A stretch of 64,000 nucleotides of DNA from Lawsonibacter asaccharolyticus (GCA_003112755.1 BFBT01000002.1:124001-188000); one strand, 5' to 3'; positions 47,365 to 57,624 are shown, counted from the stretch's first letter. The notes: generated by a model from the sequence alone, not told the origin. Made by a program: numbers and translations.

Positions 47365-47733
47365 ATGGCGAGAGTATATCGTATCGCCAACGACATGGCC
47401 GAAAAAGAAAAGGCGGTAGGAGGCCTTTTGACTTTTGGTCAAGCTGGTTGGATCGCCGCCGGCCTTATCGTAGGAGCAGGTGTATTTGTCGGCATGGCTA
47501 AAATCATGCCGCCTGTCCTGGCTCTCATGATTGGGCTTATCCCTGCAGCTGCAATTGGTCTGCCCTTTGCCTTTTACAACAAGGGCGGGCTTACCTTGGT
47601 CCAGTATCTGATCTGGAGGTTCAAGTTCCAGAAGAAGAGCAAGCACCTGGTCAACACCCTGACCTACCGTATGGACCGAGCCAGCGACTATGAGCGGGAG
47701 CAGAAGGCCAAGGAGAGCGAGAACATTTTCTAA
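47365..47733 (+). CDS. PrgI/VirB3-family secretion membrane protein
   Basis: 122 residues. Two membrane helices (GWIAAGLIVGAGVFVGMAKI and ALMIGLIPAAAIGLPFAFYN, about 28-72) after a short cytosolic start (FGQAGW) and before a basic tail (RFKFQKKSKHLV...). This layout and its place directly before VirB4 match PrgI, the Gram-positive counterpart of VirB3. First gene of the secretion operon. Confidence 0.8.
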   Translation: MARVYRIANDMAEKEKAVGGLLTFGQAGWIAAGLIVGAGVFVGMAKIMPPVLALMIGLIPAAAIGLPFAFYNKGGLTLVQYLIWRFKFQKKSKHLVNTLTYRMDRASDYEREQKAKESENIF

Positions 47734-47754
47734 ACGAGGAGGTAAGAAGTAACT

Positions 47755-48702
47755 ATGCCTGTACTGATCATTCTGATCATGCTGGTGATCGTCGGAGCCA
47801 TCGGAGCTGGCCTTTTCCTGATGGTCAAGAAATTGGATCCGATGCAGAAGGACAAATCCGAAAACAGCGACCTTGAGATTGCCCAGGATTTCCTGCCCTT
47901 TGACGACATCCGCAATAACATGATCGTAATGCCCAACCACAGCTACCGGGCCGTCATTGAGTGCTCGGCCCTGAACTATGACCTGAAGACGGAAGGCGAG
48001 CGCGATCAAATCGAGATGTCCTTCCAGCAATTCATCAACTCTTTGAGTTTCCCAATTTCGATTTTCCTGCAGACCAAGGAGATTGACAACACCCACCGGG
48101 TAGAGTCCTTGCGGACTGAGATCTCCAAGACACTGGTGGAGTTCCCGGGCATGAAGAATTACGCCGACCATTTTATGGCTGACATGGAAAACCTGAATGT
48201 CCGCATCGGCAACAACCAGCAGAAGAAGCGCTATATTGTTGTTCCCTACGACGACGCTATCGGCTTGGACGGCCTGACGGACGGCGAAAAAGCTGCCTAT
48301 GCCAACAAAGAGCTGCTGAACCGGTGCAATGCTGTCCGCAGCGGCCTGGACGCTGTAGGCATCATCACCCGCACCCTGAGCACTGCCGAGCTCATTGAGC
48401 TCGTGTACAGCTGCTATAACCGTGAAGGCTTCAGCTATGCTGAGGCTATTGCCAGCAACGATGCGTTTGCTCTGTTCGTGGATGGCGTTGAGGATAAGTT
48501 CCGCGACCTGCCTCGCGTTGGTATGCTGGACCTAATCCTAGGTGAAGCCATCAACAAGCTCCGCGCCGGCAATGTGGACAGCGAGAAGAATGGCCAGGGT
48601 GCCATGCAGGAGATGCTTCTCCTCCAGAAGGAAGCCCAGCGGCGCATGGAGCAGATCCGGATGAAATATGCCGGGTACTTTACTGATGGAGGTGACCTGT
48701 AA
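47755..48702 (+). CDS. VirB4 N-terminal-domain-like membrane-anchored subunit
   Basis: 315 residues. One N-terminal helix (LIILIMLVIVGAIGAGLFLM) then a soluble region like the N-terminal domain of VirB4/TraC proteins: DFLPFDDIRNNMIVMPNHSY near 42-61, a central FPISIFLQTKE strand, and an EGFSYAEAIASNDAFALFVD segment. It has no P-loop and lies directly upstream of the VirB4-like ATPase, overlapping it by a base, so the VirB4 function is probably split into two chains. Named by position and similarity, not by a certain family. Confidence 0.65.
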   Translation: MPVLIILIMLVIVGAIGAGLFLMVKKLDPMQKDKSENSDLEIAQDFLPFDDIRNNMIVMPNHSYRAVIECSALNYDLKTEGERDQIEMSFQQFINSLSFPISIFLQTKEIDNTHRVESLRTEISKTLVEFPGMKNYADHFMADMENLNVRIGNNQQKKRYIVVPYDDAIGLDGLTDGEKAAYANKELLNRCNAVRSGLDAVGIITRTLSTAELIELVYSCYNREGFSYAEAIASNDAFALFVDGVEDKFRDLPRVGMLDLILGEAINKLRAGNVDSEKNGQGAMQEMLLLQKEAQRRMEQIRMKYAGYFTDGGDL

Positions 48703-50678
48703 TGGCTTTTGGAAGGAACAAGAAAGAGAAAAAGTCCAAGAAGAAGGACAAGGCTGCTGGGGTTGCTCAGGAGCCTGAGCTGATCATCGGTGAGGTGCAG
48801 ACGCCTAAGACGGTCGGCGCTACTATGCTGGAGAAGGGCGTGCCGACCCTGAAAGATATGATGGCTCCACCCAGCTTTGATAGGACTGAGTTCGACCATC
48901 TGGGCATCGGCGACCGTGTCATGCGCAGCTTTCTGCTATCTGGTTTCCCTAAGCACATCATGGTTGGCTGGGCCGATAAGCTCTACAACTATGATGGTGA
49001 CCTGGATATGACCATCCACATCAACCCTATGGATGAGCGTGAGGCCATCGATGAGCTGACCGATAAGATCACGCAGTATGAGGCCCAGCTGGATGTGGAG
49101 TCTGAGAAAGGTCAAACCCGAAATATGACCCGTCTGGGCAACCAGATCACCGAGCTGGTCCGCGAGCGTGAGAAGATCGAGCAGAACTACATCTCCATGT
49201 TCCAGGTCCAGATGATCTGTAATCTGTATGGTAAAACGGTAGACCAGCTGGACAAGGAGACTCAGATGCTGGACAACACGCTGCGGGGCAAAAAGATCAA
49301 GCTGATGCCTCTGCACCTGCGACAGGACCAGGGCTACAAGTCTGGTATGCCGTTCGGCAAGACCTGGCTGCCCAAGAACTTCCGCAACTTCTCCTCTGAG
49401 GGTCTTACGGCCTGTTTCCCATTCTACAATGCTGAGATCTCTCATCCATCCGGCACTCTGCTTGGTGTCAATCTACAGACGCAGACGCCCATCTATGTGG
49501 ACTTCTTTGACCGGCGTATCCTGGAAAACGGCAATACCACTGTGCTGGGCCGGGCTGGTTCCGGTAAGACCTTCCTGGTGTCGCTGCTGACGATGCGCTC
49601 TGCCCTCCAGGGTGTACGGACAGTCATCATCGACCCTGAAGGCGAGTACAGCACTATCACGGAGGCCCTGGGTGGTAAGGTCATCAAGATCGCCCCTGGC
49701 TCTACCACCATCCCCAATCCATTCGATTTGGAGGATGAGGAAGTTCTGGATGAAGATGGGCAGGCCACCGGTCAGCGTATCGTCAATATCAAGGAAAAAG
49801 TGGCCGACCTGCTGAACCTAATCGGCGTGATGACCGGCGAGCTTACCCAGGAGCAGCGCTCCCTGGTCTCCTTTGCCTTGGCCAGCATCTATGAGGAGTT
49901 TGGCTTCACAGAGGATTATACCTCCTTGTATGACAATGATGTGGTAATGAATGATCGCGGCGAGTTTGTCCACCATGGCCATAAGCGGCCCATGCCTACC
50001 TTCTCTGACTTCCATCGGAAGCTGGAGGAGATTGCCCAGACGCCTGGCAATGAGACGCTTGTTTCAGTTGCAAATGCCCTGCGCATGTTCAAGCGGGACG
50101 GTGTGTACGGCCTGTTCGACCAGCCAACCTCTGAGGATATGACCAACTACACGGATGCTCCGGTCATCTGCTTTGATATCAAGCAGCTGGAGGAAAATGT
50201 ACTTCGGCCGATTGGCATGTACAATGCCTTGTCTTGGGCCTGGGAAAAATTCGCCAAAAAGAATCCTAAGCTCCGCAAGCGTATCGTCTGCGACGAGGCG
50301 TGGATGCTGACCAACCCCAATATGCCTGGTTTCCAGTTTACGGCACAATTCCTTGAGACCTGCTCCCGCCGGTCCCGTAAGCGGAACTGCTGCCTGCTGG
50401 TGGCTTCCCAGAACTTCAAGGAATTCGTGAGCTGTCCCCAGGGCGAGGCTGTTCTCTCCAACGCAGTGGTTAACATCTTCCTGAAGCAGAGCTCTACAGA
50501 CCTGGACGCTGTCCAGGAAAAGTTCAAGCTCTCTAACGGCGAGCGGGCCTACCTGACCTCGCCGGCCCGCGGCCATTTCCTGCTCAAGATGAACTCGGAG
50601 GCAACCATTGGGTACGCATTCCCCATGGACATCGAAAAGTACCTCATTGAAAAGCGGACGATTGCAGGACGCAAGTAA
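48702..50678 (+). CDS. virB4: VirB4/TraC-type secretion ATPase
   Basis: 658 residues. Walker A LGRAGSGKTFLV at about 283-294 and Walker B RIVCDEAWML at about 526-535, with the DPEGEY motif near 310 and the arginine-rich CSRRSRKRNC stretch near 560, all standard for VirB4. An N-terminal Lys-rich segment (KKEKKSKKKDKAAG) is unusual. It powers pilus biogenesis and substrate transfer at the inner face of the membrane. The start overlaps the previous stop (TAATG). Confidence 0.93.
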   Translation: MAFGRNKKEKKSKKKDKAAGVAQEPELIIGEVQTPKTVGATMLEKGVPTLKDMMAPPSFDRTEFDHLGIGDRVMRSFLLSGFPKHIMVGWADKLYNYDGDLDMTIHINPMDEREAIDELTDKITQYEAQLDVESEKGQTRNMTRLGNQITELVREREKIEQNYISMFQVQMICNLYGKTVDQLDKETQMLDNTLRGKKIKLMPLHLRQDQGYKSGMPFGKTWLPKNFRNFSSEGLTACFPFYNAEISHPSGTLLGVNLQTQTPIYVDFFDRRILENGNTTVLGRAGSGKTFLVSLLTMRSALQGVRTVIIDPEGEYSTITEALGGKVIKIAPGSTTIPNPFDLEDEEVLDEDGQATGQRIVNIKEKVADLLNLIGVMTGELTQEQRSLVSFALASIYEEFGFTEDYTSLYDNDVVMNDRGEFVHHGHKRPMPTFSDFHRKLEEIAQTPGNETLVSVANALRMFKRDGVYGLFDQPTSEDMTNYTDAPVICFDIKQLEENVLRPIGMYNALSWAWEKFAKKNPKLRKRIVCDEAWMLTNPNMPGFQFTAQFLETCSRRSRKRNCCLLVASQNFKEFVSCPQGEAVLSNAVVNIFLKQSSTDLDAVQEKFKLSNGERAYLTSPARGHFLLKMNSEATIGYAFPMDIEKYLIEKRTIAGRK

Positions 50679-50747
50679 CATCAGACTCTGGCCAGCCACG
50701 GGGCATATGCTTCTGGGCGTGGCCCAAGAAAGGAGTTGAAAAGATTC

Positions 50748-53700
50748 ATGTCTCAAACGATTACGAGCCTGCCGCGCCGGATCTGGGCGTTCCTGATGGC
50801 CATGGTCATTATGCTCATCGTTCTGGTCAGCGGCTTCGTATCGCCGGCCTGGGCGCCTATTCTGCCTGTCCAGCGGTCCTATATCCAGACGGCTGTTGAT
50901 ACCTCTGCCTGGGAAATTGTGGCTGCCGTCGTATCTCATGGTGTTAGTACCAACGGACACCCGATGGAAGCAAAGCGTATTGGAAAAGACTTGATGGAAA
51001 CACTCATCAAAACAAAGACCCCTTCTGACAGCAATATCACCAGCTTTCTGACAGGCGGAGTATTCGAGAAGCAGGGTGACAATTCAGTCAATAACCTGCC
51101 CCTGAGTTTCCCTGGTGCTATCAGTTTTTCTGGCTGGCAGAACGAGTCCAGACAGGCCGATATTGACCGCGCCCAACTGATTCGGAACTCCCTGATCTAC
51201 GATTTGAATGCGGCTTTCAAATTTGTTTATGGTGATCAGTATGGCATGTATGAGCCGGAGGGGGATACCCTGGATGATCAGGTAAAACAATATGCGACCG
51301 ATCTGGGCAACTTTTTCAGTGGCATCAAGGCCGGAGGACAGTGGACCAGGAATGTAAATGGGCAGACTATAAGTTGTTCAGTAGTAACTACCCAGGAACC
51401 AAAAAATCCTGTGGATAAGAACTTCCACAGCAACGCTGGTACTGATTATTACATTTCTATTGAACGAACGATTGGCAGCCAAACAGAGACTCGGACTTTC
51501 CAGTACCGGATGCTGAAAGGCTATGGCGTTGATGGGTCTGGTCTCGGGAAGGCAAACGGCGACACTCTGGTTGGAGCCAATGATTACTACATCCACTGGG
51601 GTACTCTTGCTGTAGAGGCATTTGCCAACTATGTCGCAGACGATGAACTGCGCGTGACGGCGTCCAATGTTAACGACGGCACCCCCGGCATTATTGAACA
51701 GGCATTTGCCGAAGCTGTTGCCGGCATCGTAGACTGGATTGCCAACGCACTCGGTCTTTGGAACTTCGATGAATTGATTTTCAACGGCGGCGTTCGCGGA
51801 TCCTCCTCCTATGTAGGCGGCGTGTTTCCGTCCAGTTGGCAATCTGTGATTTGGACATTCTTTTTTGTGGCTGAAATCGCAGCGGTCATCATGCTGCTCT
51901 ACGCCATCATCTTCAATGTGGGCAAAAAGGCCATGTCTACCATGGACCCGGTTGCCCGGGCCAGTGCCATCGAGCAGATCAAATACCTGTTCCTGGTAGC
52001 ATTCCTTCTGGCTGTCATCCCCTATGTGATCCCCATTTTGATTGATACCTGCGCACAGCTGACCGGCATCTTCCATGATGTGCTGGGCGGTAAAACGGCT
52101 CAGGAGAGGTTTCAGAAACTGGCAGCCAACTCTGGCGCCGGCCTTGGCGCTATCCTTTCCTATGCTGTATATCTGGGCGCAGTGATCTACTTCAATGTTT
52201 TCTATGTATTCCGCGCTCTGTCCTTGGCTCTGATGATCGTGCTGATGCCGATCTTCATCGCCATGATGGCTATTAGCGAGAATAAGCGCCGGCAGACGCT
52301 TGACTTTTTCAGAGAGTTCTGCGCGAACCTGTTCATCCAGCCGTTACAGGCGTTGATGCTCAGCTTCATTCTGTTGGTGCCTGACTCAGGCCGTAATATC
52401 GACTCGATTGTGATGGCCTATGTGATGATCCCTTTAACGAACCTGCTGCGTCAGATGTTTTTCGGTAATTCTGGCGGCATGGCTGACCAGGTCGGTCAGA
52501 AAGGCCAGCGTGCTGGCCGTGGTCTGATGATGCTTGGTGCCGGCCTCACTGCTGGAGCTATCGGCGGTGGCATCAGAGCTCTTGCCGGCGGTAAGGGTAG
52601 CGATGGTAAGGCTGATAGCAAAGAGGGTGGAGACGGCAAGGATGGCGGAGGTGGCGGCGACGGCGCTACCGGAGTGACCACGAAACCCAGCCTCTCGCAG
52701 AAGATCAAAAACTCGGATGCAGGCAGGTGGGCTGCACAGAAGACTGAACCTGTTAGGAACCTCGCCAAATCCGCCAAGGATTTTGTGGGTGGATTGGCTC
52801 CGGTACAGGGCGTCCGTAGTGCAGCCAGCAAGCTCGCTAACTCCACCGGGGGTAAGCTCCTGGGTTCAGGTGTGAAAGCCTTGGGAGGCGGCTCCAAAGT
52901 TGCTGCAGGTCTTGGCCTTGGCGCAGTCGCTGGTGCGATTGGCGTAGTCGACCGTCACTTCACCGGCGGAGCTTTTTCCAAGCCTTTGGAGCAGCTCGCT
53001 GGTAAGACTATTGGCAGTGGGAAATCCCAGGTTAAAGGTGCCGGCTCTGATGCAGAAGATGCGATCTTCAAGGACTCCCGTACTGACGATGGCGGCGGAG
53101 AGTCTGCTCTCAGCCCCGAAACGGCTGCCTACAAGTCGTCTTTAGAGAACCGCGGCGACTACAAAGAAGGATACAATGTTTACGCTAAGGGCCTTGCTGA
53201 GCGCTCTTATAACAGCAAGACTGGAGCCAGTACCTACACGCTCGATAGAGACAGTCAGAGAGCTGCTGGTGTCAGCGTCGGCAAGCCCAGCATTGGGAGT
53301 GCTGGACAGAAACAGTCCGCTGTTAAATACGACATGAGCAAGATGAGTCAGGGTGACCAGACCCGCCTTCGCGAGATGCGGAATACATGGGAGAATGGCT
53401 CCGAAGAAGAGCGTGCTGCCATGCGGGCTATGGGTATTACAGGGTTTGAGGCTACGACCAAGATGGTGAACGGCGAGCAGGTTATGACTGGCGCCAATAT
53501 CACCTATGACAGCGATAAGGCCCGGGACAACCTCGGAATTTCTACGAGGGGCGGCTACTCCGTGACTGCACAGGGCGACCAGGCTCCTGCTCTGGTCCCT
53601 GACATGCCTTCGATGCTGAACTCGCCCAAAGCTGCTGCAGCCCTGGGTGCGTCTAAGATGGAGTCGATGGGCTTCCAGACCAGCACAGATGCCAATACTG

Positions 53701-54779
53701 GCGCTGTTACGATGACTGCCCCAGCTGCCAAGTTCCAGAATACGCCGATGCCTGAATCGATGGCCACTCAAGTTGCCTCAGCCAAAGTCGGCAAAGACGG
53801 CACCATGTCTATTACGATGTCCCAAGCTGATATGGCCAGCACCTTTGGCCCTGTTGCTGCCAGCAGCAACACCATGGGGTCTCGCGCCATGGCAGCTGGC
53901 ATCTCGCCTGAGACTTCTATGGGCACTCCCACGACCCAGTCGACGATGCCTACGATGGTGGCTCCCGCCGTTCATACAGGTACGGCAAGTTTGGGCAATC
54001 AGGGACTGAGTGTCACACCCAGTGCAGATGGACAGACTTACATGATCAGTGGCGCCGATGTGCAGGCGTTCCAGAAGGTGCAGGTGCCTGCCGGCATGGC
54101 CTCGCATTTCACCGCTCCGCAAGTTGCTGAGGATGGCTCGGCGTCGGTCACTGTCCCAGCTGCTGACTTCGCCAATGCCTATACGGCCACGGGAAATGGT
54201 GCTTCTCAGGGCAGTATCCCTGTTGCTACACCCGCTGCGCATAACCTAGCTGGTCAGATCAACGCACAGCCTGATGTTCAGGCTGTGGCTGTTGGTGATG
54301 TCGTCAATGTGCGGGCTGGCAGCCTCGAAACTTTCCAGGGTATGCAGGCTGCTCAGCCGGTGGTTGAGCACGCCGCTTGGAATGCGACAGTGACGCCCAA
54401 TGGCGCTGTCAATGTCCAGATTCCGGCTGATATCCATGCTCAGGCAATGAACGCAGCCATGCCTACAGTTCAGGTTGGAACCGTTTTGGATCCCGCGACT
54501 ATTCCCACGGCTGACCCAGTCAAGATCCAGCCTGTCAGGTTGGAGAGTACGATGCCTGTGCCTCCTCCGCCTGCCGCAGCTCCGGCTGAACAACCGACTC
54601 CGACTCTCTCTTCGCTTGGACAGGGCGGAGAGCAGCTGCTCAATGGTGGCGGTGGTGGTCATCCTCCGGCTGAGACTCCTACCCCGGAGCGTATCGATGG
54701 GGACGGGTTCCACAAGGAGCCGGAATACAATGGCCCGGCCCGTGGCAAGTCTGACCTGGAAAACAGGCTTCCAAACTAA
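50748..54779 (+). CDS. VirB6/TrbL-like polytopic channel protein with long tail
   Basis: 1,343 residues from ATG 50748 (AAAGGAG at 50729-50735). A first helix (AFLMAMVIMLIVLVSGFVSP), a 300-residue extracytoplasmic part, then a cluster of membrane helices at about 365-570 (FVAEIAAVIMLLYAIIFNVG, YLFLVAFLLAVIPYVIPILI, ALSLALMIVLMPIFIAMMAI, LTNLLRQMFFG), as in VirB6/TrbL. The C-terminal 700 residues are hydrophilic, Gly/Ala/Thr-rich and partly repetitive (repeated AxxVAxDGxxSVTVPAADFA-like units). Long tails occur in Gram-positive VirB6 proteins. Last gene of the operon. Confidence 0.8.
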   Translation: MSQTITSLPRRIWAFLMAMVIMLIVLVSGFVSPAWAPILPVQRSYIQTAVDTSAWEIVAAVVSHGVSTNGHPMEAKRIGKDLMETLIKTKTPSDSNITSFLTGGVFEKQGDNSVNNLPLSFPGAISFSGWQNESRQADIDRAQLIRNSLIYDLNAAFKFVYGDQYGMYEPEGDTLDDQVKQYATDLGNFFSGIKAGGQWTRNVNGQTISCSVVTTQEPKNPVDKNFHSNAGTDYYISIERTIGSQTETRTFQYRMLKGYGVDGSGLGKANGDTLVGANDYYIHWGTLAVEAFANYVADDELRVTASNVNDGTPGIIEQAFAEAVAGIVDWIANALGLWNFDELIFNGGVRGSSSYVGGVFPSSWQSVIWTFFFVAEIAAVIMLLYAIIFNVGKKAMSTMDPVARASAIEQIKYLFLVAFLLAVIPYVIPILIDTCAQLTGIFHDVLGGKTAQERFQKLAANSGAGLGAILSYAVYLGAVIYFNVFYVFRALSLALMIVLMPIFIAMMAISENKRRQTLDFFREFCANLFIQPLQALMLSFILLVPDSGRNIDSIVMAYVMIPLTNLLRQMFFGNSGGMADQVGQKGQRAGRGLMMLGAGLTAGAIGGGIRALAGGKGSDGKADSKEGGDGKDGGGGGDGATGVTTKPSLSQKIKNSDAGRWAAQKTEPVRNLAKSAKDFVGGLAPVQGVRSAASKLANSTGGKLLGSGVKALGGGSKVAAGLGLGAVAGAIGVVDRHFTGGAFSKPLEQLAGKTIGSGKSQVKGAGSDAEDAIFKDSRTDDGGGESALSPETAAYKSSLENRGDYKEGYNVYAKGLAERSYNSKTGASTYTLDRDSQRAAGVSVGKPSIGSAGQKQSAVKYDMSKMSQGDQTRLREMRNTWENGSEEERAAMRAMGITGFEATTKMVNGEQVMTGANITYDSDKARDNLGISTRGGYSVTAQGDQAPALVPDMPSMLNSPKAAAALGASKMESMGFQTSTDANTGAVTMTAPAAKFQNTPMPESMATQVASAKVGKDGTMSITMSQADMASTFGPVAASSNTMGSRAMAAGISPETSMGTPTTQSTMPTMVAPAVHTGTASLGNQGLSVTPSADGQTYMISGADVQAFQKVQVPAGMASHFTAPQVAEDGSASVTVPAADFANAYTATGNGASQGSIPVATPAAHNLAGQINAQPDVQAVAVGDVVNVRAGSLETFQGMQAAQPVVEHAAWNATVTPNGAVNVQIPADIHAQAMNAAMPTVQVGTVLDPATIPTADPVKIQPVRLESTMPVPPPPAAAPAEQPTPTLSSLGQGGEQLLNGGGGGHPPAETPTPERIDGDGFHKEPEYNGPARGKSDLENRLPN

Positions 54780-54796
54780 CGCATCTACCCATAGCA

Positions 54797-54830
54797 AAAG
54801 CCCCCGTCCGATGGACGGGGGCTTTCTTTG
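54797..54830. terminator. Bidirectional terminator
   Basis: AAAGCCCCCGTCC pairs with GGACGGGGGCTTT, T-rich on the plus side; separates convergent secretion and helicase genes. Confidence 0.9.
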
Positions 54831-54835
54831 TCTAT

Positions 54836-57382
54836 TCAGGATACCAGGGCGACCAGTGTCTGCTGCTTCTTATTATAAGTAATCAACAGCTTCTCCTTTG
54901 CCCGGGTCACTGCCACATAGAGAAGTCGGTGCTCTTCCTCATTGGCAGGCTTGAACTTCTTGAGGGACAGGAGGACGACAGGCCACTCAAGACCCTTGGC
55001 GGAGTGGACAGTGATCAGATTGACGGCGTCTGCGTCCTCGTGGGCGGTAGATTTGGTCTCCTTGATCTTATACTCCTTGTACTTCACACAGTACCGGAAA
55101 ATTTCACCGGCCGTGTGGAAGCCCTTAGTCATGATATCCTCGGCGAATGCCTTGGCAATGTAATCCTCGCAGGCATCCTGGATCATCCCCGTAAACAGGG
55201 CAATCCGCTCTGCCTCGCTGCCAAGTTCATCATATTTCTTACCCAGCTCCTCAGCGTCCTTCTTCAGGGCGTCCGCATCGAATGGGTCGCCGCCCAAGCT
55301 CTTGCGGTACAAGGCTAGACTCAGCGTATCCTCGTGGTTGAGCAGGAAGGAAGCCAGCCCAATGATGGCCTTCACATATGGGGCGTCCCCGATGACCTCT
55401 GGAACCCGGAGAATGGTGGGAATACCGGCATCTTCCATTTCCTTCTGGACTGCGATCAGTTCAGACTTGGTACGGCAGAGAACTGCGATGTCACGCGGCT
55501 TTACGCCGTCCCGAAGCAGCTTTTTGGTCTGCTTCACATACAGCTCCCGCTCGGCATCCGCCTTCTCGATGTCCATGAGGACAGGGGCGATGCCCTCCTC
55601 CTTACGGTGGGCCTTGATGACCTTTGCGATCCGGGCCTCGCGGCTGAGGATGCGGTTGGCCATCTCGATGATGGGCGACTGACTGCGGAAGTTGTCCTCC
55701 AGCGGAATGTCTACCATGCCAGGGAAATAGTCGCTGAATTTGATCAGATTCTCAGGCGTGGCATCGCGGAAACCATAGATGGCCTGCAGCTCGTCACCGA
55801 CTACCACGATACTCTCCAGCTCCTTGGCGGCCTTGGCCATCTCCAGGATGAGGGAAATCTGGTTGCCGTTACTGTCTTGGAATTCGTCCACCACAATGTG
55901 GTGGTAGGGGAGGTCCTCGAACACGCCGAACGCCTTTAGCTTGAGGATGAGCCGCAGCTGATCCTCATAGTCAATCTTATTCAGCTCTACCAACTTGGCA
56001 TTATACGCTTCATAAATAGCCAGCAGTTCCTTGGCCCGCGGTTTCATGTCCATGGTCACCATCTTCTCCACCTGATCGACCGTTTCCACATGGTTGGCCT
56101 TCAGTGAATCGATGATGCGCCCAATCTGGACAACGGCGCCACAGGCGTTGGGCAGGTCCAGGAAGGGGTTGCGGTAGTCGATGGGCAGTGTGCGGTGGGA
56201 ATCCAGCAAATTCACAATGATATCCTTCTTCAGGATCTCATCCACCAGCTGCGGCGCCTCCGTGAACCCCAGCTTTGCATAGTGGGTATCCAGGAGCTCC
56301 TGCCCGAAGCTGTTGAAGGTCCGGACGACGATCTTATCGGTCTCAATGTTCAGGTCCTTCAGGGTGCTGCCGCATGCGTAGCGGTGCAGGCGGGACTTCA
56401 TCTCCCCACACGCCTTGTCGGTGAAGGTGATCATCAGGATCTGCTCGGGCTTGCACCCCTCCTCAATGAGGCGCAGGGTGCGCAGGGTGACGATGGTCGT
56501 CTTGCCGGAACCGGCAACCGCATTGACCCGGCATTCACCCGATTCAAACTCGACAAACCGGCGTTGGCTGGGCGTCATATGGATGCTGTCCAGCGGTTTT
56601 TCCTCCACGGTGGGCTTTTCCTCCAGGCTTCGCTTGACGAACTCCGTGTGGCAGAGGTCCTTATAGATGCAGTCATAGCACTCACGCTCATCGTCAGTGC
56701 AGAGGGCCACATCCGGCTTCTGACCGGACAGCTCCTTCGCTAACGCCGTCTCCTCACCAATGGTGAAGTGGTGGTTGATGATGTTGGAGCCCAGCCGGCT
56801 CTCGAAGGTCGACTCCAGGCTGCGGGAAGTGTCCAGGGACGACTTCAGGTAGTAGAAGCTGCCGAACACTGGCTTGCCGGTAATACCCAGCTTGGCCGCC
56901 TCAGCCTCGCCAGTCCGCTGCAGAGCCAGCAGATCAGGGTTCTTCTCCACCGGCGTCTTGCGGGAACGATAGCTCATCTCCGGCTGCTTATAGAGATACC
57001 GGATGCACTCCAGAGCTGTGCCGCGGTCAATGAGCCGATGGGCAGAAACACTGTGGTCGTCGCCCATGACCTTGACCTTGTTCACGAAGTTCTCGGCCAG
57101 GATCTTGTTCTTCTGCCGGCGCTCAAACTCCAGATATCTCCAGAGCAGGACCTCCATGCGCTCCCGCTCCGCCTCAGCCTCAAATGGCAGCAGACGGTCG
57201 GCCTTGGCGTCGAAGGCGTCACGAATACGCTTCCGGAGCGCTGCCTCTCCAGTGGAGAAAGGAGAGCTCAGAAGGACATCCTTTACAATACCGCGCAGAA
57301 TGCCGGCCTTGATGATACCAGAGTCGACGGCCGTACGCAAATAGGCCTTGCGAGGGCAGCTACGAATATCCGAGATAGACAT
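54836..57382 (-). CDS. UvrD/Rep-type helicase with Fe-S cluster N-terminal domain
   Basis: 848 residues from ATG 57382 after AGGAGG; the promoter at 57440-57467 lies inside the longer frame. Residues 1-245 carry C9 (in RSCPRKAYLR) and a CYDCIYKDLC trio near 233-242, the four-cysteine Fe-S arrangement of AddB/Cas4-type nucleases; the PD-(D/E)XK residues between are not clear to me, so activity is uncertain. Superfamily 1A helicase motifs follow: VAGSGKTT near 291 (I), VVDEFQDSN near 510 (II), GDELQAIYGFRDA (III), LEDNFRS (IV), TVHSAKGLEW (V), LLYVAVTRAKEKL (VI). Likely a DNA end-processing helicase or helicase-nuclease. Monocistronic. Confidence 0.88.
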   Translation of the reverse strand: MSISDIRSCPRKAYLRTAVDSGIIKAGILRGIVKDVLLSSPFSTGEAALRKRIRDAFDAKADRLLPFEAEAERERMEVLLWRYLEFERRQKNKILAENFVNKVKVMGDDHSVSAHRLIDRGTALECIRYLYKQPEMSYRSRKTPVEKNPDLLALQRTGEAEAAKLGITGKPVFGSFYYLKSSLDTSRSLESTFESRLGSNIINHHFTIGEETALAKELSGQKPDVALCTDDERECYDCIYKDLCHTEFVKRSLEEKPTVEEKPLDSIHMTPSQRRFVEFESGECRVNAVAGSGKTTIVTLRTLRLIEEGCKPEQILMITFTDKACGEMKSRLHRYACGSTLKDLNIETDKIVVRTFNSFGQELLDTHYAKLGFTEAPQLVDEILKKDIIVNLLDSHRTLPIDYRNPFLDLPNACGAVVQIGRIIDSLKANHVETVDQVEKMVTMDMKPRAKELLAIYEAYNAKLVELNKIDYEDQLRLILKLKAFGVFEDLPYHHIVVDEFQDSNGNQISLILEMAKAAKELESIVVVGDELQAIYGFRDATPENLIKFSDYFPGMVDIPLEDNFRSQSPIIEMANRILSREARIAKVIKAHRKEEGIAPVLMDIEKADAERELYVKQTKKLLRDGVKPRDIAVLCRTKSELIAVQKEMEDAGIPTILRVPEVIGDAPYVKAIIGLASFLLNHEDTLSLALYRKSLGGDPFDADALKKDAEELGKKYDELGSEAERIALFTGMIQDACEDYIAKAFAEDIMTKGFHTAGEIFRYCVKYKEYKIKETKSTAHEDADAVNLITVHSAKGLEWPVVLLSLKKFKPANEEEHRLLYVAVTRAKEKLLITYNKKQQTLVALVS

Positions 57383-57439
57383 AAGTTCATTTCCTCCTTT
57401 AGTCTTATATATGTCTCCATAAATTGGGGTGCTGATCAA

Positions 57440-57467
57440 ATAGTATGCCAAACGCATAAAAGTCATT
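57440..57467 (-). promoter_or_regulatory. AAT/GCATA promoter of the helicase gene
   Basis: Minus-strand AATGACTTTTATGC...GCATACTAT; ACCCCAATTT 18-20 nt after the CATA. Confidence 0.75.
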
Positions 57468-57538
57468 CTGACAGGGGGCGAGTAGCAGCCTTGCAGGGGA
57501 GTGGGACCTAGTTGTTTGCATTACGGGTCGTTAGAAGG

Positions 57539-57619
57539 ATCTTTTTTACAGGAGAAACCTCCCGGTGATTTTTTTTCGCTTACCCACCAGCCTGGCAACC
57601 TCGCACATGGTCCGTGAGG
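57539..57619 (+). repeat. Intergenic repeat, F arm
   Basis: ATCTTTTTTACAGGAGAAACC, then ACATGGTCCGTGAGG without the GGCTCC hairpin; faces the helicase promoter. Confidence 0.65.
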
Positions 57620-57624
57620 CTTGC

